64,000 nucleotides of DNA. It comes from Slackia equolifaciens (lineage in GTDB: Bacteria; Actinomycetota; Coriobacteriia; Coriobacteriales; Eggerthellaceae). The notes under the pieces were generated by a model, which was not told the origin of the DNA, did no database searches, and was given only the letters and a program-made list of their open reading frames with translations. The stretch spans positions 1 through 64,000 of the forward strand of contig NZ_QIBX01000007.1 in NCBI RefSeq assembly GCF_003725995.1, written 5' to 3'. Positions within the stretch are counted from its first letter, which is position 1. Every line of letters begins with the position of its first letter. Shown here one piece after another: positions 42,911-52,028 of the stretch. A program made the translations under genes and the position numbers.

Positions 42911-44365
42911 ATGACAATGGGTCTTCCGACTACGGGGCGAATCAAGAAGATGCTCCGAGGCGCCCGCGTTTATGCGTTATTCGGGGTTGCGTCGCTTTCC
43001 GCATGGTTGCTGCTTCTGGCTGTTTCGCCTGTGTTTTCTCGCACGCCTACGCTTGCGGGGGAGTTTCCTTCGTGGCGTCTGCTTGTATGTGTGGTCACGG
43101 CTTGTGCTTTCGCAGTGGTCGCAACCTCATCTCGCGTTGGGCAGTGGGTCTCAAGCGGCCGGACTCATTTTTTTGCTATAGCGGCTTGCTGCGGTGCCTG
43201 TGGTTTGTTTGGCGTTCTCATTATCGAATTTTCACAGTCATTAGCATTGGGCGTTGTTTCGTCGGCAATGACGGCGGTGACACTTGTCTTGCTGTGCTGC
43301 GTGTGGACATGCCGCATTTCGAGCGTCATGCTTCGCGATCGCGTTCTCATTTTGGCCGGAGGAGTGATGGCCGGCTGCGTGGTGTACAGCATTGTTGCTC
43401 TCATTCCTCAACCTTTTGCGCTTTTCGTGGGTGGCTGTCTTCCTGCGACGTCTATTGCGTTTGCTTTTGCCGCTGATAGCGCGGATGCGCCAAGAGGGTA
43501 TTCGAGCCAAGGTGGAGTATCGGTGTTCCCGTTCGAGGTCGAACTTGCTTCGTCGGCTATTTTATTTGGCGTGCTATTTGTGCTGTGCGGCCATGCGTTT
43601 CCTGATCGAGAAGCCCAGTGGGTTTCTGCCGTTGCGCCCGGCATGATTCATGTGGCGGCACTTTTTGTTCTGGAGGTCATCATCACGCTGGTGATGATGT
43701 TTGGGTCGGGAAGGACGAATCCTCTCATTGCGGTTCGCCCCTCGGCTATCGTGGTCGCAGTGTCGCTGTTGCTCTTGCCTTTTGCAAGCGAGATATGGCG
43801 TATGGGCTGTCTGGCGCTTGCGTTCGCTGGCTTTGGAAGCTTCATGGTGTATTTCGTGATAGTCATGGGTAATATTTCGCAGGAGCGCGGAGCCAATGCC
43901 TCTCAGGTGTGTGCATGGGGCATGCTGCTTGTTGTCGCGGGGGCGCTCATTGGGGAGGTCCTGTCGGTAGTGCTTCTAGCCATCCGGCCGATAATGCCGA
44001 TAGATTATGTCAGCGCGCTGAGCATCTGCGGCCTGTTTGTCATGGTGGTTATGCAGTGGGGCATGGCCAAACGCTACGATTTGGCGCATGAGACACGCGA
44101 AATGGGCGGACATTATTTTTTGGACGAACGTCCCGCCGAGGCTTTGAAATTCCAAGAGATCGCCCGTCATTTCTCGCTTTCTCCGCGTGAGACTGAGGTG
44201 CTCGTAATGCTGGCAAAGGGGCGCAGCATTCCTTATATATGTGAAGCTCTGTGTATTTCCAAAAGTACGGCGCAAACTCATGTACGCCATATATATGACA
44301 AGATGGAAGTGTCGGAAGGCCGCCAAGGACTCATTGACGCCATTGAGCAATTTGGAGCCCAATAG
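42911..44365 (+). CDS. Membrane-anchored LuxR-family transcriptional regulator
   Basis: 484 residues: about twelve hydrophobic segments (~18-385) and a C-terminal LuxR HTH (LSPRETEVLVMLAKGRSIPYIC, then ISKSTAQTHVRHIYDKMEV). Divergent from the flavoprotein gene at 40984. A TATAAT box lies at 42834-42839; the leader contains a small hairpin CCCTC-TGAT-GAGGG (42885-42898) that would mask the GAGGGG ribosome site, a possible translational brake. Confidence 0.88.
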   Translation: MTMGLPTTGRIKKMLRGARVYALFGVASLSAWLLLLAVSPVFSRTPTLAGEFPSWRLLVCVVTACAFAVVATSSRVGQWVSSGRTHFFAIAACCGACGLFGVLIIEFSQSLALGVVSSAMTAVTLVLLCCVWTCRISSVMLRDRVLILAGGVMAGCVVYSIVALIPQPFALFVGGCLPATSIAFAFAADSADAPRGYSSQGGVSVFPFEVELASSAILFGVLFVLCGHAFPDREAQWVSAVAPGMIHVAALFVLEVIITLVMMFGSGRTNPLIAVRPSAIVVAVSLLLLPFASEIWRMGCLALAFAGFGSFMVYFVIVMGNISQERGANASQVCAWGMLLVVAGALIGEVLSVVLLAIRPIMPIDYVSALSICGLFVMVVMQWGMAKRYDLAHETREMGGHYFLDERPAEALKFQEIARHFSLSPRETEVLVMLAKGRSIPYICEALCISKSTAQTHVRHIYDKMEVSEGRQGLIDAIEQFGAQ

Positions 44366-44401
44366 GTTCTCATCGTGACGAAACCATGTCGATTTGCTTA
44401 T

Positions 44402-44416
44402 TGATACTCATTCTCA
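44402..44416 (+). promoter_or_regulatory. Fur box upstream of ferritin
   Basis: TGATACTCATTCTCA matches 12 of 14 defined positions of the 7-1-7 Fur consensus TGATAATNATTATCA, extended by flanking TTAT/ATAA. It lies 75 bp before the ferritin start. Confidence 0.7.
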
Positions 44417-44490
44417 ATAAGAAACGGCATGCGTCATCGTACAATGAGACTACGCAAATGATTTCGCTTTGACACAGGAGGAGAATCATC

Positions 44491-45009
44491 ATGGATCAGA
44501 AAGTCTACGAGCTCATCAACGCCCAGATTAATGCCGAGCTGTACAGCGCGTACCTGTACCTGTCCTTCGCTGACTACTACGAGGAAGAGGGCCTTGAAGG
44601 CTACGCCAACTTCTACGAGATTCAGGCGGCAGAGGAGCGCGACCATGCGCTGATCTTCCGTAACTACCTGCATGAGAACGGTCAGAAGGTGAAGCTCTCC
44701 GCTATCGCGCAGCCCGACAAGACCTTCTCCAACTTCCTGGAGCCCCTCGAGGCTGGTCTGGAGCACGAGAAGTACGTGACTTCCCTGATCAACGACATCT
44801 ACTCCGCTGCCGCCGAGGTCAAGGATTACCGCACCATGAAGTTCCTCGACTGGTTCATCGAGGAGCAGATGGAGGAGGAAGACACCGCCGACACGATGAT
44901 CACCAAGATGAAGCTGTTCGGCTCCGATGCCAAGGCGCTGTATGACCTGGATCAGGAATACGCCGCCCGCACCTACACTACGCCCAGCCCCCTGGCTGCA
45001 GCCGAATAG
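44491..45009 (+). CDS. Non-haem ferritin
   Basis: 172 residues, four-helix ferritin. Ferroxidase ligands are visible: Glu17 in NAEL, Glu50 and His53 in AAEERDHA, and Glu/Gln residues in FIEEQMEEED. It oxidises Fe(II) and stores Fe(III) in a 24-mer shell. ATG 44491 follows AGGAGGAGAATC. The upstream Fur box implies iron-responsive control; in bacteria ferritin is often expressed when iron is plentiful. A good terminator follows. Confidence 0.95.
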   Translation: MDQKVYELINAQINAELYSAYLYLSFADYYEEEGLEGYANFYEIQAAEERDHALIFRNYLHENGQKVKLSAIAQPDKTFSNFLEPLEAGLEHEKYVTSLINDIYSAAAEVKDYRTMKFLDWFIEEQMEEEDTADTMITKMKLFGSDAKALYDLDQEYAARTYTTPSPLAAAE

Positions 45010-45106
45010 TCAGCGCTTGCGCTCAACGCAAAAGGCGGGTACAAAGCGGTTTTTGCCGCGTTCTGGCCTGCTTCGCCTCGCAATCGTGCGCTTTGATGCG
45101 GAATAT

Positions 45107-45142
45107 ACCGCCCGTATGGCATGTGCCGTGCGGGCGGTTTTG
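45107..45142. terminator. Terminator between ferritin and lysR-type gene
   Basis: ACCGCCCG (45107-45114) pairs with CGGGCGGT (45131-45138), with inner GGC/GCC pairing, followed by TTTGTATTT. Serves the ferritin gene and possibly the convergent regulator. Confidence 0.8.
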
Positions 45143-45154
45143 TATTTGCGCGCA

Positions 45155-46066
45155 TCATGACGCCAGGCGATTTCCGTCAAGCGTGCGGGCACGCGTTTTC
45201 AAGTGATCCACGAACTCCGTTTCGGTCGCGTGAAGGGGACGGCCTCTCATCCAGGACACGCCAAAGGACCAGGTAAGACCCGTGAGCGGAATGGCGCGCA
45301 CGCGCTCATCGCTCCTAAATGCAGCAAGCGCGCTCAAATGCGGCAGGGTGAAGCCGAGTCCGCGCCCCTTTTGCACGAAATCGTAGATCCAAAAAATCTC
45401 AGAGTAGTCGACGAAGCGCGGCAATCTTACGCCCGCATCTTTGCACAGGCGCTGCATAGCGGATCGGCACTTGAAGTAGTTGCCCGGCATGGCAAGCCGT
45501 TCGCCTGCAAGCTGATTGGCGCATACTCGTTGATCACGGGCAAGCGGATGATCGCACCGCACCCAAATTTCGGTGCCGGTGGAGTATAGCGGCACAGTTT
45601 CGAGGTCATCGACAACGGGCAGAATATTCAGCGCCAAATCGAACGCCCCGTCGAGCAGCAACCGATCGCATGTCGCATCGGGCACCTCAGTAACCAACAC
45701 GTCGACGTTTGCGTGTTTGTGTTCGAACTGTCGCACAAAATCGGCACCCAGCATGCCCAATACTCCAAGCGATGCCACCAGCCGGATGCTGGTGCGCTGC
45801 TGCGCGGCGATCTTTTCGAACTGTCCCAGCAACAGGTTACGTTCTGCCTGCATGTGACGCGCAAATCGGTATAGCTCGTCGGCGTACGGGGTGGGGCGGC
45901 GCTTGCCTGCGTCGTCTTGCTGAAACAGCGGGACGCCCAGGTCTTTCTCCAATCCTCGGATTGCTTTGGCAAACCCCTGTGGCGACATAGGAATTCTGCT
46001 TGCCGCCACGCTAAAATTGGGCGCCTCGTATGCGGCGACGAAGTAGTCGTAGCTGTCTTTGACCAT
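45155..46066 (-). CDS. LysR-family transcriptional regulator
   Basis: 303 residues. N-terminal winged HTH (YFVAAYEAPNFSVAASRIPMSPQGFAKAIRGLEKDLGVPLF) with the usual LysR linker helix, then a two-lobed effector domain (~95-295). ATG 46066 follows GGGAGGG. Divergent from the Tat flavoprotein gene at 46531, which it most likely controls. It is the only flavoprotein neighbour in this window that is LysR rather than membrane LuxR, so the effector is probably a small cytoplasmic molecule. Confidence 0.9.
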   Translation of the reverse strand: MVKDSYDYFVAAYEAPNFSVAASRIPMSPQGFAKAIRGLEKDLGVPLFQQDDAGKRRPTPYADELYRFARHMQAERNLLLGQFEKIAAQQRTSIRLVASLGVLGMLGADFVRQFEHKHANVDVLVTEVPDATCDRLLLDGAFDLALNILPVVDDLETVPLYSTGTEIWVRCDHPLARDQRVCANQLAGERLAMPGNYFKCRSAMQRLCKDAGVRLPRFVDYSEIFWIYDFVQKGRGLGFTLPHLSALAAFRSDERVRAIPLTGLTWSFGVSWMRGRPLHATETEFVDHLKTRARTLDGNRLAS

Positions 46067-46530
46067 GATATCCCTCCCCCAATTGCAACCCGCGTTTTAT
46101 TGCCGCTGCGCGTCAATCCTCTCGTGAAACTTGTCGCTTCATCGCTCTAATGCGCGGTCGCTCCCTTTGCGCCGTTTCCCCTTTAACATGCGCACGTTTC
46201 ACTATACCTGCATCCAGCGTCACGCGAAACGCCCGAAATAGCTTCGGTCTTGTTGAAGCCATTGGTTACATTGCGAATCTTCCGGCTACATCAAAACTGA
46301 TGCATCCGCTGGTCAAAGGGGCAATAATCGGATTGTGGCAAAGCCGCCAAGTGAGAGGCGAAGGCGAGCGGGTACGTTAAGGTGCGGCCGTGCAAGGGTT
46401 TGGGCAGAGGTGTAAAGAGCGCGAAGCCCAAACCAAAAGCCCCCAAGCGAAAGCCCCATGCGAGCACCAAACGCTCCGGCGGCGCACAGGAGGGATTCCG
46501 CCTTGCGCGGAAACATCTAAGGAGGAAGTC
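46067..46530. other. 464-bp divergent intergenic region (LysR / flavoprotein)
   Basis: Holds the promoters of both genes. CAAT-N6-ATTG (46323-46336) is a weak dyad and the only LysR-type site I could suggest; the right half is GC-rich with no gene. Confidence 0.35.
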
Positions 46531-48258
46531 ATGAGCAAAGCAAAACGCATCGATGTCAGCCGCAGGAGTTTCCTGGCGGGTGCGGGTCTTCTGGGGATGG
46601 GGGCCGTTGCGGGGACGGGTCTTCTGGGCTGCAGCCCCAGCGCCTCTTCTGAAGGATCCGCCAACGCTTCGGGCGACGCATCTTCTGCGGGTGATGCAGC
46701 TGCCACGGATTCTGCATCCGATGTGTGGGCCATTCACGAGCTTGCCGAGCCTAGCGAAACCATTTCTGCCGACGTGTGCATCGTGGGCGCGGGCGGCACG
46801 GGCACTGCGGCGGCCATCCAAGCAATTGATTTGGGCCTGAAGCCCGTCATCATTGAGCGCGAACCTGGTTACGGTGGATCTTTCGTGGGAACCGAAGGCA
46901 TGACGGCTTTGGAGACCCATTTTACCGAGGCGGACGGCGGTGTTTATTTTGCCGGTGCGTACAATCCTGATGAACCCTACACCGTAAAAAACGCGGTAAA
47001 TACGTGCTTGAACTACCATCACTGGATTCCTCAGCACAAGCTTTACGAGAACTACTTCGCGCAAACCGCCGAGACCATCGAGTGGCTTGAGGGACACGGC
47101 GTGAAATTCGAGGGAAACATTTCCATCGGCAGCGGCCCTAAGGTATGGCATGTGTATGACAAGGGCGACAACTCCAGCCCGGGCGGCTACTTCATGCAGT
47201 GCTTTAGCCAGGAGGCACAAGATTTAGGCGTTGAGGCACACTTCGGTTATTGGGGCCGTAAACTGCTGCGCAACGAGGACGGTAGTGTTGCCGGCGTTCT
47301 GGCTGAAGATGCCAATGGTAATGTGCTTCAGGTGGATGCGCCTGTGGTCATGATTGCCACCGGCGGCTACGCCAACAACAGCGAGTTCCTCTACGAGGTG
47401 TCTGAGACCAAAAACGAGAACATCCAGGCCATGGGCATGCCTATCCGCGAGGGCGACGGTATCAAGATGGCCAAGGATGCGGGCGCGGCAATGGCCGAAG
47501 GCCTGGGCACCGTGATGTGGTGCGGCCCTGTTCCCATCGGAGCTATTAGTGCGGTTTGGACGATTGATGCGTACTCCGCCGGTGTCCAGCCCACCGTGTG
47601 GCTCAATGAGCTGGGGGAGCGTTTCTGCAAAGAGGATCTTTGGATCGATGATTTCTCTGCCGCTGGTGTGTGCGTGCGCAATCAGCACAAGACCTATGCC
47701 CTTTTCACCGAGGCAGATATGCTGCGTTGGGAAGAGAGCGGCCCGTATGGCCAGGTGTTCTCGTTCGGTACGCCAGGCACGCCGCTTTCCGAAGCGCGCG
47801 AAGTGCTGATGGAAGCCGAGGGTGTGCACGTGGGCGATGACTTGGCCGCGCTGTGCGAAGAGGTGGGGCTTGACGCCGCCGCGGTGCAGGCGACTATCGA
47901 GCGTTACAACGGATACTGTGATGCCGCCGCCAAGCTCGACCCCGAAGACACCTCTGCCGACGAGGAGTTTGGCAAGAAAGCCAAGTATATGTACAAGATG
48001 GAGGAAGGCCCCTACTGGCTGCTCGAGACCGCCGATGGCTACTACACCACCTGCGGCGGAATCAAGGTGAATGAGAAGATTCAAGTACTTGACGAAGAAG
48101 GCCAGGTTATTCCTGGGCTGTATGCCGGCGGCTCCGACGCGGGAGGACTCTACGGCGATTCTTACGACGTGAAGTTTGCTCCCGGTTCTCAGGCTGGCTG
48201 GGCTGTGAATTCCGGACGCCTTGCCATGAAGGATGCTAAGGAGTACCTGGGCAAATAG
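46531..48258 (+). CDS. Tat-exported FAD-dependent reductase (fumarate reductase flavoprotein type)
   Basis: 575 residues from ATG 46531 (GGAGGAAGTC upstream). Tat motif SRRSFLAGAG and lipobox LLGC; FAD segment VCIVGAGGTGTAAAIQAIDLG at ~83-103; cap motif GERFCKED; C-terminal GLYAGGSDAGGLYGDSYDVKFAPGSQAG. The substrate pocket region (around WTIDAYSAGVQPTVWLNELG) differs strongly from the other four reductases, so it probably reduces a different acceptor. Controlled in all likelihood by the divergent LysR. Confidence 0.9.
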   Translation: MSKAKRIDVSRRSFLAGAGLLGMGAVAGTGLLGCSPSASSEGSANASGDASSAGDAAATDSASDVWAIHELAEPSETISADVCIVGAGGTGTAAAIQAIDLGLKPVIIEREPGYGGSFVGTEGMTALETHFTEADGGVYFAGAYNPDEPYTVKNAVNTCLNYHHWIPQHKLYENYFAQTAETIEWLEGHGVKFEGNISIGSGPKVWHVYDKGDNSSPGGYFMQCFSQEAQDLGVEAHFGYWGRKLLRNEDGSVAGVLAEDANGNVLQVDAPVVMIATGGYANNSEFLYEVSETKNENIQAMGMPIREGDGIKMAKDAGAAMAEGLGTVMWCGPVPIGAISAVWTIDAYSAGVQPTVWLNELGERFCKEDLWIDDFSAAGVCVRNQHKTYALFTEADMLRWEESGPYGQVFSFGTPGTPLSEAREVLMEAEGVHVGDDLAALCEEVGLDAAAVQATIERYNGYCDAAAKLDPEDTSADEEFGKKAKYMYKMEEGPYWLLETADGYYTTCGGIKVNEKIQVLDEEGQVIPGLYAGGSDAGGLYGDSYDVKFAPGSQAGWAVNSGRLAMKDAKEYLGK

Positions 48259-48380
48259 CGTCTTACCGCAAAGCGATTCCAGCTTGATATCCTTATTTCC
48301 TGCCGAACTTTTTCTTTCGCGTCTCGGCTCGCCGTCCCCCTCCCTCCCTTAAGGCGGCGAGCTGGGTTTGCAATCAGTCT

Positions 48381-48412
48381 AGCGTCGCCCGTATGGGCGG
48401 CGCTTTGCGTTT
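48381..48412 (+). terminator. Terminator after the flavoprotein gene
   Basis: AGCGTCGCCC (48381-48390) pairs with GGGCGGCGCT (48395-48404) through a GTAT loop with one mismatch, followed by TTGCGTTT. Confidence 0.7.
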
Positions 48413-48520
48413 ACGGGGCTTTAGCGGAATTGCGATGCCTCTTCATTTATGGGACGCCCCGCGGAGGGTCTCGTCTCCCGTGAACGACAGCGATTTGACG
48501 TGGCGCCCCCTGCAATTCGT

Positions 48521-48546
48521 TTCCGTAAAAATAACGATGCTATACT
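48521..48546 (+). promoter_or_regulatory. Promoter of the ClpP/VirD4-like module with operator motif
   Basis: TTCCGTAAAAATAACGA (48521-48537) precedes a TATACT -10 box (48541-48546). The same 17-bp motif with one change occurs at 50769-50785 in the promoter of the third gene of the module. The remaining ~190 bp to the first start codon hold no other feature I can support. Confidence 0.6.
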
Positions 48547-48736
48547 GCAACGATGTGATTGCATGAAGCAAAAAACTCGCGTATGCGCGAAACGGATGTC
48601 CGTAGTCGCCGGGATGCTCGGCATGACGAGAGTAACTTTGCGTACACGCGAAGATGATTCGTGAGGCGGTTGTGCCTGGCGCCGCAGCCAAGCCAAACTG
48701 CCAGGTTGAGATTCATGCGAGAAGGGGAGGTGCGGC

Positions 48737-49651
48737 ATGTCCGATGCCCAGAGCTCTCAGCAGCGGGCATTTGTCCGTGCGGGAGAGATTCAGCATTCGC
48801 TCGAGGCGATTGAGGCGTTGGCGCTGGGGCGTTCTGCGCGTCTGTCCGAAGGCGTGCATCTCGAGGGCAGCATAGATGGCCTGGTGAGCGCCTTGCTGGG
48901 CACCTATCTCCCGCGACGGGACCGCATCGACCTTCATGAGGGCGAGGGTGCGTGGGCTCCCTATGTCAAGCAGGCGTTGGATGATTTCGACGAATCGGTT
49001 CGCGTATATGAGGCGGCGCTGTATTGTTCCATCGTGTACCTTCTTGCCAGCTCGGAGCTCGATGCTCAGGAGGATGGTGCGCGAACAGCGGCCGGAAACG
49101 GCGGGGGCGCGCAAGGTGCGGATACGCTCCTCAGCCGATCGAAAGCCACGTTTGCCTCGCTGGTCAAATTCTTCGAACCGGAGCTGTGGAGCGTTTGCGA
49201 TATGGATGCGCCCGTGCTCGATAGCGGGGAAGGCGCGCTTGGTGATCCGTATGACATCCTGGAAAGCGGGCACGATGTTCAGCCGTATCCTGCCTCTGTG
49301 CGCATGTTGCATTTTTACGACAAACTCACTTTCAGCCCGCTTGTGGGAGAGAGGCTCGCACGCCGCAACCTTCTTGATGGCGCCGGGCGCTACGATGAGA
49401 TGATGGAAATTCTCGCAAGCTGTTTCGCGGAAAATCGCAGCTCCGCGACCATCCAGGCGTACTCGCCCGCCAAATTGCTGAGCTATATCGAAGGCATAGG
49501 CGATGCTGTAGCGCGCATGGTGGATGCATATCTGAATGCGCAAGGTTTGGCGCCTCTGTGCGATGATCAAGGATTTGCTCAGGTGATGGCCGCAATTGAG
49601 AACGCAAAGCGCGTCGCGTGGCTCGCGTCTCGACGGGCGGGGCGTGCGTGA
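48737..49651 (+). CDS. Unrecognised protein, first gene of the ClpP/VirD4-like module
   Basis: 304 residues, soluble, mostly helical by composition, with a short Gly/Ala-rich insertion at ~118-130. No motif or family that I know. A segment E-G-A-L-G-D-P-Y-D-I-L-E-S-G-H-D-V near residue 165 is acidic. ATG 48737 follows GGGGAGG. Its TGA overlaps the ATG of the next gene (TGATG), so the two products are probably made in fixed ratio. Promoter with the shared motif lies about 200 bp upstream. Confidence 0.75.
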   Translation: MSDAQSSQQRAFVRAGEIQHSLEAIEALALGRSARLSEGVHLEGSIDGLVSALLGTYLPRRDRIDLHEGEGAWAPYVKQALDDFDESVRVYEAALYCSIVYLLASSELDAQEDGARTAAGNGGGAQGADTLLSRSKATFASLVKFFEPELWSVCDMDAPVLDSGEGALGDPYDILESGHDVQPYPASVRMLHFYDKLTFSPLVGERLARRNLLDGAGRYDEMMEILASCFAENRSSATIQAYSPAKLLSYIEGIGDAVARMVDAYLNAQGLAPLCDDQGFAQVMAAIENAKRVAWLASRRAGRA

Positions 49652-50730
49652 TGGCTGAGAGCCTGAAAGACGATTTCTACAATCGTCTGCGCAAAGATTA
49701 CTATGCCTGCCGCGCACGCGATGGCCATGTGCGCGCATCGTTCGTGTATAGGTTTCTTGCCGCCCGCGAAGCGTCTAAAAACGCACGTCGCACAAAGCTT
49801 GCCGCCGAACGCAACGCCCTTTTGCAGCTCCTCGATGAATGGGGCTCGGCAGCCAACGTGCCCGGCTTTTCTGCCGAAGCCTCAGACCGTGCGGCTGTGC
49901 GCCGGCGTGTGCAGGAGCTCGATGCCATGATTGCCCAGGATGTGGAGCACGCATGCGAGGTATTCTTCGAAAACCATGGGTACCCGGTGTCACGCCAGGG
50001 CGCGGTCGAGAAGCGCGGGCGCAAGCGCGATAAGGCGCTAGATATGATCGATGCATTCTGCAGCGAGCAGGGGCTTCGCTTGAGTGCAGATGCGCAGCAG
50101 GCGATTGCTGCGCAGAATGAGCCTTCGCTTGAAGAAGCCGAATCTCTGTACGACGCCGTTGCGTTTGACTCAGAAAGGCGCCGCATGTTCGCGCCGCTCT
50201 TCGCGGATGCGCATACGGGCGTGGTGCTGGCTATTGTCGGGATAGATTGGCTGCGCGCCGAATTGGCTCTCGAGGTATTAAGGCGCTTCGCGTCGGATTC
50301 GTCGAATGCTCCAAAGGGCTCCGCGCTTCATTCGGCGCTGACGGCTCCTCACGCACAAGACGCTGTTGAAGCCGCCATTGGAACGGGCGAGGCACCTGTT
50401 TGTTTCCTCGCCGTGATCGAGCCTGAGGAGTACATTCCTGAAGAGGTGGAATACATCCAGGCGAATACGAGCATTTTGTTCAGCGTGAGCTACAACGATG
50501 GTGCACAGAGCGTGCTTTGGGATTTCGCGCAGGCATTCGATCGCTACGAGGTAGTGCGCGCTGAGCGCCTCAATTATTTCGTGCGCGTTGAGAACGGCTA
50601 TGCGCCGCAGGAATGTTCAAGAACGTATAAAGCCCTCTTTAGGCAGGTCGATCAAGGTTTTGATACCGCAGCCTACGAGAGGGCAATGCTCGATCTTGAT
50701 ACGTCGCTGGAATCGGTCATCGGCCGATAG
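49651..50730 (+). CDS. Unrecognised protein, second gene of the module
   Basis: 359 residues, soluble. The N-terminal ~110 residues are strongly charged and likely coiled-coil (NARRTKLAAERNALLQLLDEW; RRRVQELDAMIAQDVEHA). The C-terminal half has alternating hydrophobic strands and the string CFLAVIEPEEYIPEEVEYIQ. No recognised domain. Start ATG overlaps the preceding stop. A separate promoter with the shared operator motif lies just after its stop, ahead of the third gene. Confidence 0.75.
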   Translation: MAESLKDDFYNRLRKDYYACRARDGHVRASFVYRFLAAREASKNARRTKLAAERNALLQLLDEWGSAANVPGFSAEASDRAAVRRRVQELDAMIAQDVEHACEVFFENHGYPVSRQGAVEKRGRKRDKALDMIDAFCSEQGLRLSADAQQAIAAQNEPSLEEAESLYDAVAFDSERRRMFAPLFADAHTGVVLAIVGIDWLRAELALEVLRRFASDSSNAPKGSALHSALTAPHAQDAVEAAIGTGEAPVCFLAVIEPEEYIPEEVEYIQANTSILFSVSYNDGAQSVLWDFAQAFDRYEVVRAERLNYFVRVENGYAPQECSRTYKALFRQVDQGFDTAAYERAMLDLDTSLESVIGR

Positions 50731-50762
50731 CGCGGTCGATTGCTTTGTCTGCGATCCCTCTG

Positions 50763-50792
50763 TTCTTGTTCCGTAAAAATTACGAATATTCT
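50763..50792 (+). promoter_or_regulatory. Internal promoter with the shared operator motif
   Basis: TTCTTG (50763-50768), 18-bp spacer, TATTCT (50787-50792). The spacer is filled by TTCCGTAAAAATTACGA (50769-50785), in which CGTAA-AAA-TTACG is a perfect dyad. The same motif is in the promoter at 48521. Confidence 0.6.
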
Positions 50793-50856
50793 TTTGCCGT
50801 CTTCCGTAAGATGCAGGCATGCAATAAACGACCAGCATGAACGACAGGAGACGAGC

Positions 50857-51948
50857 ATGAGCACAGTGATGAGCATGAACGAAGCGACGAGCATGGGTGC
50901 AGCGGCAAGCGTGAGCGCAGCAAGGGGCATGAGCACGGCGACGGGCGCAAGCACAGCGGCAAGCGTGGATGCGGTGCCGCCCGCCGTCGGCGCAACCTCA
51001 AGCCAGGCGGTCGGCAGCCGCACGGGCGAAGGCCAGGCAGCCGCGAGCCAGGCTGCCGTCAACCGCACGGGCAAAGGCCAGGCAACCTCGGGCCAGGCTG
51101 CCGTCAACCGAGCGGGCTCAGACGTCCCGCTCGCTTCACTCGACCGCCGTGTCGAAAACGCCCGCAAGGGTGTCCCCACCGGGCTTGACGCGGTTTTCGC
51201 CATCATGTTCGAAGTGGCAGAGGCCCCGCTTTCAAAAATCTACGGCGGCAGGGCTGCCTGCGCGAGCCGCGCCCTCTCTGCCGTACGGGTGCCCTTCGAC
51301 GAGGGCATGCGCATGCCTTACGGGGAATTCTGCCAGCGGGCGTTCGAGCTCCACGACAAGGAGCCGAAAAGGTATCGCACGGTAGCCCGCGAAATATGCA
51401 AGCGGTTCCGGCGCGAACTGGAGCTGCGTGAAACAAGGCGCCAGCTCCTAGAGGGATACGACGTCAAGGCCCCTCGGTACAACAGGCTCATGTTTCTGTG
51501 GGGCAGCATCCTCTCCTCCGATTACCTGGAAGCGTCGTGCCTGATCATGAACGGCTCTTCCACTGATGAGGTGCTGCGGGCGATTGAACGGAGCGAGGCG
51601 GGCTGCCCCAAGGACATCGCAACGCTTTGCGCGGAGCCCCGTAGTGAGTTCACGATGGACGAGCTCTCGCACATGACCGTGACGGTGGAAGACGATGCAA
51701 GCCAGGATGACATTCTGCAGGAAGCGGCGCGCGTGCTCTGGGAGCACGGCGCAGAAGAGCCATCTGCGGAATCGGAGGCGCCGAGGTCGGCCGATGAGGC
51801 TTCACGGTTTGACGAGGTGGGAGACGAGAAGGACGAGGATATCCTCGCCGAAGCCCTGCTTATTGAGCCGTTTGCGGCTATCTACCGTGCCGACCAAATG
51901 GATGCCGATCAAACCCCCTTCATCGATTGGGATGAAGAGATCTTGTAA
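50857..51948 (+). CDS. Unrecognised protein with repetitive N-terminus, third gene of the module
   Basis: 363 residues. The first ~90 are low-complexity Met/Ser/Ala/Thr then two to three ~15-residue repeats (S-Q-A-A-V-N-R-T-G-K-G-Q-A), encoded by matching DNA repeats. Residues ~95-270 are a folded helical region with conserved-looking RRELELRETRRQLLEGYDVKAP; the tail is very acidic and ends PFIDWDEEIL. No family recognised. ATG 50857 follows AGGAGACGAGC. Acidic tail and disordered head suggest an adaptor or substrate rather than an enzyme, which is only inference. Confidence 0.72.
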   Translation: MSTVMSMNEATSMGAAASVSAARGMSTATGASTAASVDAVPPAVGATSSQAVGSRTGEGQAAASQAAVNRTGKGQATSGQAAVNRAGSDVPLASLDRRVENARKGVPTGLDAVFAIMFEVAEAPLSKIYGGRAACASRALSAVRVPFDEGMRMPYGEFCQRAFELHDKEPKRYRTVAREICKRFRRELELRETRRQLLEGYDVKAPRYNRLMFLWGSILSSDYLEASCLIMNGSSTDEVLRAIERSEAGCPKDIATLCAEPRSEFTMDELSHMTVTVEDDASQDDILQEAARVLWEHGAEEPSAESEAPRSADEASRFDEVGDEKDEDILAEALLIEPFAAIYRADQMDADQTPFIDWDEEIL

Positions 51949-52028
51949 CGGGCGGGTGCCGCCACGATATCCGTCGCCCGACGCTCCGCGCTTCTGCGCG
52001 GAGCCGTCCCCTACGAAAGGAGCCTTTC

